Made by a program: the position numbers and the translations under genes. The notes below the pieces were generated by a model. The model saw nothing but the letters and a program-made list of their open reading frames with translations. It had not been told where the DNA came from and searched no databases. 63,101 nt of DNA from CAYNTG01 sp964400105 (lineage in GTDB: Bacteria > UBP14 > UBA6098): the NCBI GenBank assembly GCA_964400105.1, contig CAYNTG010000001.1, positions 1 through 63,101 on the forward strand, in the 5' to 3' direction. Of the stretch, positions 52,769 to 59,978 are shown one piece after another (position 1 is the stretch's first letter; each line of letters opens with the position of its first letter).

Positions 52769-53510
52769 ATCTCTCCAGTCTTTTTTTTAGCTCTTTCACC
52801 TCGATTGCGGTCAAAACACGCGACCCTCCCAACGGAAGATCGCCGACCTCGATTTCCGCGAACGAAAAGCGTTCGATGGATATCACCTCGTGGCCAATCG
52901 ATCCGAAGAAGCGGCGCACCTCGTGATATCGACCTTCGTGAAAATCGATCCGCCAGGATTGACTATTCCTATCTTGTTTTACCATTTCCATCCGCGACGG
53001 CACTGCCCGCCGCCCGTCGAGGATCACTCCCCGCCGTGCGATCTCGATCTCATCGGTCGATAATTTTCCAACGATCTCGACGAGATAACTTCGCGGCACC
53101 CCGTAGCTTGGATGAAGCATCCGTTGCGCCATATCGCCGTCGTTTGTGAAAAGCAGCACCCCGGTGGTCTCGTAATCGAGCCTTCCCACCGGAAACAGGT
53201 TTCGATGATTTTTTGGCAAAAGCTCCATCACCGTTTTTCTCCCGAACGGATCGCTGCGAGTCGTGATATATCCGCCCGGTTTGTTCATCAAAATCCAGAT
53301 ATTACTCGGCGGAAGGCGCAAACGCTTTCCATCCAAAGTAACGCTTTCCCCTTCAGCGATTCGATATCCGTATCGATCTACCAACTCGCCGTCGATCTCG
53401 ATCCGTCCAGCGGAAATCGCGGCATCGGCCTTCCTGCGGGACAAACCCGCCGCACGGGCCACGAACACATTGAGCCTTATTCCGCAGCTATCCTTCGCTT
53501 TTTTCACCAT
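52749..53510 (-). CDS. rluB: RsuA/RluB-family pseudouridine synthase
   Basis: This enzyme isomerises a specific rRNA uridine to pseudouridine. An S4 RNA-binding domain fills residues 10-60 (RLNVFVARAAGLSRRKADAAI). The catalytic domain has MNKPGGYITT and the active-site Asp in GRLDYETTG, followed by LLFTNDGD and GRYHEVRRFFGSIGHEV. At 253 residues it is typical for RluB. It overlaps scpB by 23 bp and murI by 20 bp. In many genomes rluB follows scpB, which supports the assignment, but RsuA or RluE specificity is not excluded. Confidence 0.94.
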   Translation of the reverse strand: MVKKAKDSCGIRLNVFVARAAGLSRRKADAAISAGRIEIDGELVDRYGYRIAEGESVTLDGKRLRLPPSNIWILMNKPGGYITTRSDPFGRKTVMELLPKNHRNLFPVGRLDYETTGVLLFTNDGDMAQRMLHPSYGVPRSYLVEIVGKLSTDEIEIARRGVILDGRRAVPSRMEMVKQDRNSQSWRIDFHEGRYHEVRRFFGSIGHEVISIERFSFAEIEVGDLPLGGSRVLTAIEVKELKKRLERYAGNRD

Positions 53511-54081
53511 CGTCCTCTATATCCATTTCAGGTATATCTTTATTTCCGGCATCGGAAAACAGACCCGCAAGTTCGGTTTCGTCGGGAAGGTCCTCGATCC
53601 TTTTCAGGCCGAAGAACCGCAGGAATTCGCGCGTCGTTCCATACAAAAAAGGCCTTCCGGGGGCCTTTTGGCGACCACGTATCGTTATAAGCCCCTGATC
53701 GAGAAGCGAATGAACCGGTCCGCCGCTGTCGGCCGCGCGGATCTTCTCGATAACCGGTTTTGTAACCGGTTGTTTGAGAGCGACAATACCGAGCACTTCG
53801 AGCATCGAGCGCGTAAGCCTCGACACCTTCTTCTCCGAAAAAATCTCGCGAAGATAGGGGGCATAGGGCTTCGTCGTGAAAAACTGATAGCCGCCGGCTA
53901 TTGGTTTGATCCTGAACGAGCGCCCGTTTTTCTCGTAATCTCTGTTGAGCGCATCGACGATCCGTCCTACCTGTTCATTGGAATCGAGGCTGGCGACAGA
54001 CGCCATTTTCGAGTGGGACAAATAGTTTGGCGATGCAAAGATCAACGCCTCGATGATACCTTTTTTATCAATTTCCGACAA
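53488..54081 (-). CDS. scpB: segregation and condensation protein B
   Basis: ScpB is a winged-helix dimer that binds ScpA in the SMC-ScpAB condensin. The order EALIFASPNYLS-like start, YQFFTTKPYAPYLREIF, LTRSMLEVLGIVALKQPVTKPVIEKIRA and RPFLYGTTREFLRFFGLKRIEDLP is diagnostic. The TTG start has GGAGATGA just upstream, overlapping the scpA stop by 14 bp. The 197-residue length is normal, with a short acidic tail. The smc gene is not in the window. Confidence 0.95.
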   Translation of the reverse strand: MSEIDKKGIIEALIFASPNYLSHSKMASVASLDSNEQVGRIVDALNRDYEKNGRSFRIKPIAGGYQFFTTKPYAPYLREIFSEKKVSRLTRSMLEVLGIVALKQPVTKPVIEKIRAADSGGPVHSLLDQGLITIRGRQKAPGRPFLYGTTREFLRFFGLKRIEDLPDETELAGLFSDAGNKDIPEMDIEDDGEKSEG

Positions 54082-54826
54082 TCATCTCCTCCGGGTTTGG
54101 ATACAGCCAAATATTACCGAACGAACCACTCTGATCGATCCGAACGCTCTTCTTACGAACCAGCTCGAGAAGCGCGATAAACGTGGCGACGAACAGCACC
54201 GCAGTCGTTTGCGCCTCGAAAAGATCGATAAACCTCGCCCTCTTTTTTTCGGCGAGGAAGTTCACGATGAAGTCCATTCGCTGCTCCACATCGATCTCCT
54301 CCTCATCGAACCCCGGCAAGATCATGTTCTCGTTGCGAAGCATTTCCCATGCCGTGCGAAAAAGGGAATATAGATCGATCGGCGCAAGTTCCTCGACGAT
54401 GAAATTCGACGCGATCTTCGATTCTGGATAACTCCCTTTCGAGAATAGGTATTCCTGCTCTTCCCGAAATCTCGAAAGGCGATCTCCGACCTTCTTGAAA
54501 AGCCTATACTCGACGAGCATCTCGATCAGTTCCCGGCGCGGGTCCTCGATATCGTCGGTATCTACCTCCGGAACTGGAAGGAGCATGCGCGCTTTGATGC
54601 TTACCAGAAGGGCCGCCATGAAAAGGTATTCTCCGGCGATGGAGAGGTCGAGCTTTTCCATTTTATTCAAATAGTCGATATACTCGCGAACGACATGGCT
54701 TATCGGGATATCGTATATATCGATCTCATCGCGTTTTATGAGATATAAAAGCAAATCGAGCGGCCCCTCGAACATCTCCAGATGCACGCGACATCTCTCG
54801 TCTATTTTCTTTTCGTTTTCAACCAT
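54068..54826 (-). CDS. scpA: segregation and condensation protein A (kleisin)
   Basis: ScpA is the kleisin that closes the SMC ring. The N-terminal FEGPLDLLLYLIKRDEIDIYDIPIS is the family signature. The segment LSIAGEYLFMAALLVSIKARMLLP forms the SMC-neck-binding helices, and the C-terminal winged helix (RARFIDLFEAQTTAVLFVATFIALLELVRKKSV) is intact. The length of 252 is typical. It begins the overlapping run scpA-scpB-rluB-murI. I saw no clear promoter in the 118 bp before it, which is AT-rich and gene-free. Confidence 0.96.
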   Translation of the reverse strand: MVENEKKIDERCRVHLEMFEGPLDLLLYLIKRDEIDIYDIPISHVVREYIDYLNKMEKLDLSIAGEYLFMAALLVSIKARMLLPVPEVDTDDIEDPRRELIEMLVEYRLFKKVGDRLSRFREEQEYLFSKGSYPESKIASNFIVEELAPIDLYSLFRTAWEMLRNENMILPGFDEEEIDVEQRMDFIVNFLAEKKRARFIDLFEAQTTAVLFVATFIALLELVRKKSVRIDQSGSFGNIWLYPNPEEMIVGN

Positions 54827-54944
54827 AAGGGATTACAATTTATAAAATTTTTCCGGTTTCGCAAGGGCAAGCTTGCAACTAGAGATTATTGTTTCACCCT
54901 TCGATGAAAAAAAATCGGTCGAGGAATATTTCGGTGAGATCGTC

Positions 54945-56018
54945 TTAGTCTTCGAAATGCAGTTCGAATGTTTTTTCGCGTATAAACAGCTCCACCATAT
55001 CGTGATCGAACTGTTTTCCACTCTCCTGATACAAGACATCGATAGCCTCGTTGGTAGGAAGCGCGAGTCGATATGCCCTATCCGATGTCATAGCGTCGTA
55101 TGAGTCCACTACGGTGAGAATTCTCGCGCTGATAGGTATATCCTCGCCCTTGAGTCCGTCTGGATAGCCGTTGCCATCCCAACGCTCATGGTGCCATCGA
55201 ATCACCGGAACGATCTGAGAGAAATAACTTACCTTGCTGACGATCCTCTCTCCGACTAGAGGATGCGTCTCGACGATCTTGCGTTCGTCGGGAGTCAATG
55301 CGGCCGGTTTATTCAAGATTCGCGGATCGATGGCAATCTTGCCTATATCGTGAAGGAGCGCGCCGAAATCGAGCATATCCAGCTCTTGTGACGAGTATCC
55401 TAGCGCATCCGCCATGTGATGCGCCATATGCCGGACGCGGTTTCCGTGGCCGCGGATATAAGGATCGCTTTCCTCGATAGCGCCCGAAAGGATACGCACC
55501 GTGTCCATATGCACGACTCGAAGCTGTGCGAGGGCCGTTGAAAGCTCCTTCGTGCGCTCATTCACCTCCACCTCGAGTTCCACCTGATATTTTCGATTAT
55601 CGAGCTCGAGACGTCGGTTATATTTGACCAGGCGACCATAGGCAATGGCCTTTTTCACGCTTGCCATAAGCTCGTTATAGCGGATAGGCTTTATGAGGAA
55701 ATCGAACGCTCCACCCTTCATGACGGAAACGACGGTCTCGAAATCCGCTACGGCGGTGAGCATGACCACCGGCATATCGGGCACATTTTCGATAGCGAAT
55801 TTGAGAACCTGTTTGCCATTGACGCCGGGCAATTTGATGTCGGCAATAAGGAGATCGTAGATGTTGTCCTTGCCGAGCTTCTCGATAACCTCTTCTCCCG
55901 TCCCGGCTAAATCGATCTGATAACCCTCGCGTTCGAGTTGGATACCGAGTATCTTGCGGATGCGGACATCGTCGTCGAGGACGAGTATCTTAGATTGTTT
56001 TGTTGTTATGCTATTCAT
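54945..56018 (-). CDS. response regulator with HD-GYP output domain
   Basis: The N-terminal receiver domain (residues 9-125) has LVLDDD, the phospho-acceptor Asp in LLIADIKLPG, and the conserved Lys in LIKP. A coiled coil at about 135-175 links it to an HD-GYP domain with GHGNRVRHM, LHDIGKIAI, THPLVGERIV and HHERWDGNGYPDGL. HD-GYP proteins hydrolyse cyclic di-GMP (or related cyclic dinucleotides), so phosphorylation probably tunes second-messenger breakdown. It is a single gene with its own promoter. No sensor kinase is adjacent, so its input is unknown. Confidence 0.94.
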   Translation of the reverse strand: MNSITTKQSKILVLDDDVRIRKILGIQLEREGYQIDLAGTGEEVIEKLGKDNIYDLLIADIKLPGVNGKQVLKFAIENVPDMPVVMLTAVADFETVVSVMKGGAFDFLIKPIRYNELMASVKKAIAYGRLVKYNRRLELDNRKYQVELEVEVNERTKELSTALAQLRVVHMDTVRILSGAIEESDPYIRGHGNRVRHMAHHMADALGYSSQELDMLDFGALLHDIGKIAIDPRILNKPAALTPDERKIVETHPLVGERIVSKVSYFSQIVPVIRWHHERWDGNGYPDGLKGEDIPISARILTVVDSYDAMTSDRAYRLALPTNEAIDVLYQESGKQFDHDMVELFIREKTFELHFED

Positions 56019-56048
56019 ACAATGCTATTCGATATTCGTTCGATGTAA

Positions 56049-56077
56049 AGTATAATCGCCAATCCCTTGCAAGACAA
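56049..56077 (-). promoter_or_regulatory. putative promoter of the HD-GYP regulator gene
   Basis: TTGTCT and TATACT are separated by 17 bp on the minus strand, about 30 bp before the ATG. The remaining spacer toward tgt (to 56310) is AT-rich and shows no gene. Confidence 0.5.
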
Positions 56078-56310
56078 TGGATTGTCCGTTAAATATTGAG
56101 GTGGAAAACTCCGATTATCTGCTATATGCCAATCGGCGCGAAATAGGGATTTTTCAGGATTCATTAGCTATTTTTTCATATAGGACAATATTATTTTGCA
56201 AATTTTTCTATGTCTTTTAATCATACATATTCATTTTCAATTGTCAACCTATAACCGACACATATCGCCACTAAACTCGGTCGTTGGCAGTCATATCCGC
56301 CTGCCGGACT

Positions 56311-57453
56311 TTATTCTTTGATAAGCTTGTTTTGAAATTTCGAGTGGAATTCCCGCCGGAACTCATCGAACCTGTTATCTTCAATAGACCGACGCATTTC
56401 ATCTACGAGCTTCTTATAATAATGTAGCGTATGGATAGTCGCGAGCCTCATCGCGGTGATTTCGCCGACGGAGAAGAGGTGGCGAAGGAACGCGCGGGAG
56501 TAGTTTTTGCATGTATAACAATCGCATTCGGGGTCGATAGGCCGCTCGTCGCGGGCAAAATAGGCGGCTTTGAGGGAAAGCTTGCCGCGCGAGGTGAATA
56601 CAGTGGACTTCCGTGCGTTTCTGGTCGGCAGAACACAATCGAACATATCGACCCCACGAGCAACCGCCTCTACAAGGTCTGCCGGCGTTCCGACACCCAT
56701 CATATATCTCGGTTTTTCGACTGGAAGTTCGGGGATACATTCTTCGACTGCGGGCCACATCATCGATTTCGGTTCTCCGACGGAAAGGCCGCCGATGGCA
56801 TAACCGGGGAAACCGATCTCCACGGTTTTTGCGGCGGAATATCTCCGCAGACCGTGGTCCACGCCTCCCTGGACAATTCCGAATATGGAGGGCGCGTCTT
56901 TCCCGTTCGGGTCGGCTGATATTCGCCGCTCCCATTCCTCTTTACAGCGTCGCGCCCAATTTAGAGTAAGCTCGACCGAGCGCATCGTATCGGCCTCTGT
57001 CGATGGATATGCGAGGCATTCGTCGAATGCCATAAATATATCCGGGCGCATTCGATATTGAATCTCCGTGGCACGTTCGGGAGAGAAAAAATGATAGCTG
57101 CCGTCGAGGTGGCTCTGGAATCGGACGCCCTCCTCGTTTATTTTTGTTAAATCCGCCATCGAAAAGATCTGAAAACCTCCGCTGTCCGTGAGTATCGCGC
57201 GGTTCCACCCGGTAAATCCGTGAAGCCCGCCCATCTCCTCGATAATCTCCAGCCCCGGACGAAGGAACATATGATACATGTTATTCAACACGATCCGATA
57301 ATCCTCGGATTCGAGGTCTCGGATTTCGAGTGTTTTTACGGTGCCGCGCGTGCCGACCGGCATGAAAACAGGCGTCGGGATATCGCCGTGGGGAGTATGC
57401 AATATCCCTGTGCGGGCGTGGCCGTCGATATTATTCAATTCGAATGAAATCAT
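56311..57453 (-). CDS. tgt: queuine/preQ1 tRNA-guanine transglycosylase
   Basis: Tgt exchanges guanine 34 of certain tRNAs for preQ1 on the way to queuosine. The residues ILTDSGGFQIFS (active-site Asp), GIVQGG and the nucleophile region MFDCVLPTRNARKS are all intact. The zinc site CDCYTCKNYSRAFLRH follows. The length of 380 is typical of bacterial enzymes. A perfect TATAAT lies 15-20 bp before the ATG (57469-57474) but no convincing -35. It is a single gene; other queuosine genes are not in the window. Confidence 0.96.
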   Translation of the reverse strand: MISFELNNIDGHARTGILHTPHGDIPTPVFMPVGTRGTVKTLEIRDLESEDYRIVLNNMYHMFLRPGLEIIEEMGGLHGFTGWNRAILTDSGGFQIFSMADLTKINEEGVRFQSHLDGSYHFFSPERATEIQYRMRPDIFMAFDECLAYPSTEADTMRSVELTLNWARRCKEEWERRISADPNGKDAPSIFGIVQGGVDHGLRRYSAAKTVEIGFPGYAIGGLSVGEPKSMMWPAVEECIPELPVEKPRYMMGVGTPADLVEAVARGVDMFDCVLPTRNARKSTVFTSRGKLSLKAAYFARDERPIDPECDCYTCKNYSRAFLRHLFSVGEITAMRLATIHTLHYYKKLVDEMRRSIEDNRFDEFRREFHSKFQNKLIKE

Positions 57454-57550
57454 AACAACAAAATGGAGATTATATCGCCATCTCGCAAGCGAAAAGGTAA
57501 TTTCGAGTTTCTGAAAAAACCGAAGGAGTGAGTATCATTGTTGAAATGTG

Positions 57551-57631
57551 CATTTCAAGTTTGCTCATGAGCTTATCGTAAAAGTTGTTTTCGTCAAGAC
57601 GGTTGCGGAACCTTACCAGCGTTGTGTCATC
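57551..57631 (-). pseudogene. transposase N-terminal fragment, copy A
   Basis: Read on the minus strand, this short segment translates as DDTTLVRFRNRLDENNFYDK followed by LMSKLE, an IS5/IS4-superfamily (DUF772-like) transposase core. It matches the plus-strand fragment at 59067-59147 with six mismatches in 81 bp. Neither start nor catalytic DDE region is present. The rest of the gap between tgt and the radical SAM gene (57454-57740) contains no gene. Confidence 0.75.
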
Positions 57632-57740
57632 GGGCGGTTTTTTGTCGATAGTGATCTCGACTTATCACTTTGTAAAGGTTTCCGCTTGTTTTTCATCGAT
57701 CTCTACTCAGAAAAACCGAAAAAGCAACATAAGCCGACGA

Positions 57741-58862
57741 TTATTTCAGGAATCTTTTCGCCGTTTTGATGCCTTTAATGAACAGTCTAAACGGCGACGG
57801 GGAATAGATGCACCCAAGAAGACAGACGAAATTGCAGTGGAGCATCGCCTTTCGGATTTTTACCATTTTATCGCTGTTCCACAGTTCCCGAAACGACGTC
57901 TCTTTGAGATTGCCGACCAAACCATAGTTGCAATATCCAACATTTCCGTTCGGCTTTATCCATACGTTCTGAAATGCGACGGTGCATGGCTGCGGGTTTT
58001 CCAATAGGTCGAACGTGAAGTATCTTTTGACCGCTTCGAGATGTTCCCTATCGTTCATGATCGTGCCGGGAAATTTCTTTTCGATCTCCAATATCCTGTC
58101 TATCGTTTCATTCAATAAACCGAATCTTTCCGGTGGTATCCATTGCGGAAACCGCTCATGAGCCTTTGTGGCATCCTTATGTTTGGTCAAAAAGGCATAG
58201 GCACATGGATCGAATGGCTGCAGAAAAATGACATATCCTCGCTCGGCGACGAATCTAACGAGTTCTGGAAGGTTGTCGATGTTCTCGTCGGAGATCACGC
58301 TGTTTATTTTAAGGTTGATATTTTTTGGTTTGACATCCTCGAAGGCGTTGAGCGATTTCAGAACTCCTTTTTCCCATACCCCTTTTCGCCCCCGGATTAC
58401 ATCGTGCACATCGCCGATTCCATCGACGGAAAGCGAGATATGCCCGACTCCCAAACCATCGTATCTTCTTATAATATCTTCGTTTAGCAAAAGACCGTTT
58501 GTCCCGAAATGTGTATACATCCCTTTAGCCGCAGCTACCTCCAGAACTGCGAACAATCTGTCTTTATCGACAAGCGACTCTCCGCCCGATACACCGAAAT
58601 TCATAACGCCCATATCCGCGATTTCCTCGACGATCTCGATCATTCGCTCGGTAGAAATCCACTCCACACGCTCTTCTTTTATCGGAACATGCTTAACATT
58701 GCACATAGGGCAATTCAGGTTGCACTCTGTATGTTGAATCCAATAGACGGTCTGCGGCGGTTTTCTCGATATACCTGTTATAACATCCTTCTTAAGTGCT
58801 CTTTTTGCCGCAAATTTCCCAAAACCGATTCGACCGAGTTTATCGAGTTTTTTATAGTTCAT
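57741..58862 (-). CDS. radical SAM/SPASM-type protein
   Basis: A [4Fe-4S] radical SAM enzyme: Cys47, Cys51 and Cys54 form C-N-L-N-C-P-M-C, followed by the glycine-rich FGVSGGESLVDKDR and a TIM-barrel core. The C-terminal part (VWIKPNGNVGYCNYGLVGNL, then CNFVCLLGC) resembles a SPASM/twitch domain that binds extra clusters. The length of 373 suits the MoaA/PqqE/SkfB group. AAAGGATAG precedes the ATG. The gene is isolated and flanked by inverted transposase fragments. No precursor-peptide gene is visible nearby, so the substrate is unknown; peptide or cofactor modification is possible. Confidence 0.85.
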   Translation of the reverse strand: MNYKKLDKLGRIGFGKFAAKRALKKDVITGISRKPPQTVYWIQHTECNLNCPMCNVKHVPIKEERVEWISTERMIEIVEEIADMGVMNFGVSGGESLVDKDRLFAVLEVAAAKGMYTHFGTNGLLLNEDIIRRYDGLGVGHISLSVDGIGDVHDVIRGRKGVWEKGVLKSLNAFEDVKPKNINLKINSVISDENIDNLPELVRFVAERGYVIFLQPFDPCAYAFLTKHKDATKAHERFPQWIPPERFGLLNETIDRILEIEKKFPGTIMNDREHLEAVKRYFTFDLLENPQPCTVAFQNVWIKPNGNVGYCNYGLVGNLKETSFRELWNSDKMVKIRKAMLHCNFVCLLGCIYSPSPFRLFIKGIKTAKRFLK

Positions 58863-58896
58863 TCTATCCTTTGAAATTGTTATTGAGTATCAGAGC

Positions 58897-59294
58897 TTGC
58901 TGATTTTTGTTTTGCAACAAAACCGAAAATACAAAGTTCACTTCTTAATGGCTTCATGAGATAAATCCCGGAAAACAAATTCTTAGCTAACATAAGCAAA
59001 ATCATAGACTTCGAGAAATTCCGCCCGATGCTCGACGAGTGCTACGAAAACATCGGAAGATGCGCGGACGACACAACGCTGATAAGGTTCCGCAACCGTC
59101 TTGACGAAAACGACCTTTATGATAAGCTCATGAGCAAACTTGAAAAGCAACTTACCCGCTCCGGCCTGAAAATCACCGAAGGTCGAAACTTGAGCTGAGA
59201 AAAGCTATAAAATATCCAAAATTGAAAGTTGTGCCCCTTTTCAGTGATCTCGCAATGACAGCTTAAATTCTTGTTTTCTGTTAAAAATCAGCAA
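58897..59294. mobile_element. 398-bp internally deleted insertion sequence with 12-bp terminal inverted repeats
   Basis: TTGCTGATTTTT at the left end and AAAAATCAGCAA at the right end are perfect inverted repeats. Between them lies the N-terminal part of a transposase. The right end is 2 bp beyond the stop codon of the HD hydrolase gene. No clear target-site duplication is seen. The element fills the 434-bp gap between the two genes. Confidence 0.6.
58965..59198 (+). pseudogene. transposase N-terminal fragment, copy B (IS5/IS4 superfamily)
   Basis: An open stretch of about 78 codons without a start reads ISKIIDFEKFRPMLDECYEN, then DDTTLIRFRNRLDENDLYDK and LMSKLEKQLTRSGLKITEG before a TGA. 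This matches the start of DUF772-type transposases, in which G-[TR]-[IN] is normally followed by DAT and the DDE catalytic domain. Those parts are absent, so the gene is dead. Confidence 0.75.
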
Positions 59295-59296
59295 TC

Positions 59297-59845
59297 TCAT
59301 ATATTCTTTCTATAATGTAGTTCTTTCAGCGAATGGAAATTCGTGAAGTCGGCCTTGTTAATCGCTATGGCCTCCAGGCTTCGCCAGCCGCCGTCGCCCT
59401 CGTGGGCATGGACTGCAATGCAATGGCAAACCGCCGGCGGAAGGCCCATTTCGTAGGCGATAGCGCATCCGCTGAACGGATGTCGAAGGTATTTGCCGAT
59501 CTCCGATTTCACGAAAGCGCCGTCCTCGTATTTATATTCGAGAAATTTGCCGACATCATGAAGAATGCCGCCAGCGATAAGGACGTCGCGGTCGAATTTA
59601 TAATCTTCATATGCCCCGGCCATGCGCTCGGCGTTGTCGAGGGCCATCTCCGTAACCTGTTTCGTGTGCTCGACGAGCGATACATTCGTGCCCGGAATAA
59701 GCAGCGTGAACGGAATCTCGAAGATGTTATCCTCCGTCCATCCCGCGCGCTCGATAGCGGTTTCCATTGTTAAACGAACCTTCGCCCGAAGGTCCTCGTC
59801 GCCGATTTCATCGATAATCGATAGTTCTTGCCAAAGTCTATCCAT
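59297..59845 (-). CDS. HD-domain metal-dependent phosphohydrolase
   Basis: The HD-domain residues are present in order: His in SLVEHTKQVTEMA, the HD pair in GILHDVGKFLEY, His in LRHPFSG and the HAHEGD segment. This is a compact single-domain hydrolase of about 182 residues, probably acting on a nucleotide or another phosphate ester. GGAGG before the chosen ATG (MDRLWQELS) is stronger than for the ATG four codons upstream. The gene ends two bases before the inverted repeat of an insertion-sequence remnant, so the true C-terminus may have been altered by insertion. Substrate unknown. Confidence 0.82.
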   Translation of the reverse strand: MDRLWQELSIIDEIGDEDLRAKVRLTMETAIERAGWTEDNIFEIPFTLLIPGTNVSLVEHTKQVTEMALDNAERMAGAYEDYKFDRDVLIAGGILHDVGKFLEYKYEDGAFVKSEIGKYLRHPFSGCAIAYEMGLPPAVCHCIAVHAHEGDGGWRSLEAIAINKADFTNFHSLKELHYRKNI

Positions 59846-59978
59846 AATCGCCTCCATTTTCCTCTAAAAATATACATAGTTTGCTACCCGTCAACGATAT
59901 TAATTGGGTTGGCCGAAAGATTTTATCAAACGATCGATCAAACTTGATTTTGAATATATCTGGCATATCATATACGCC

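Noticed and set aside
58863..59296. A functional transposase gene
   Set aside because: Only the N-terminal third is present, without a start codon or the DDE residues, and it ends in a stop.
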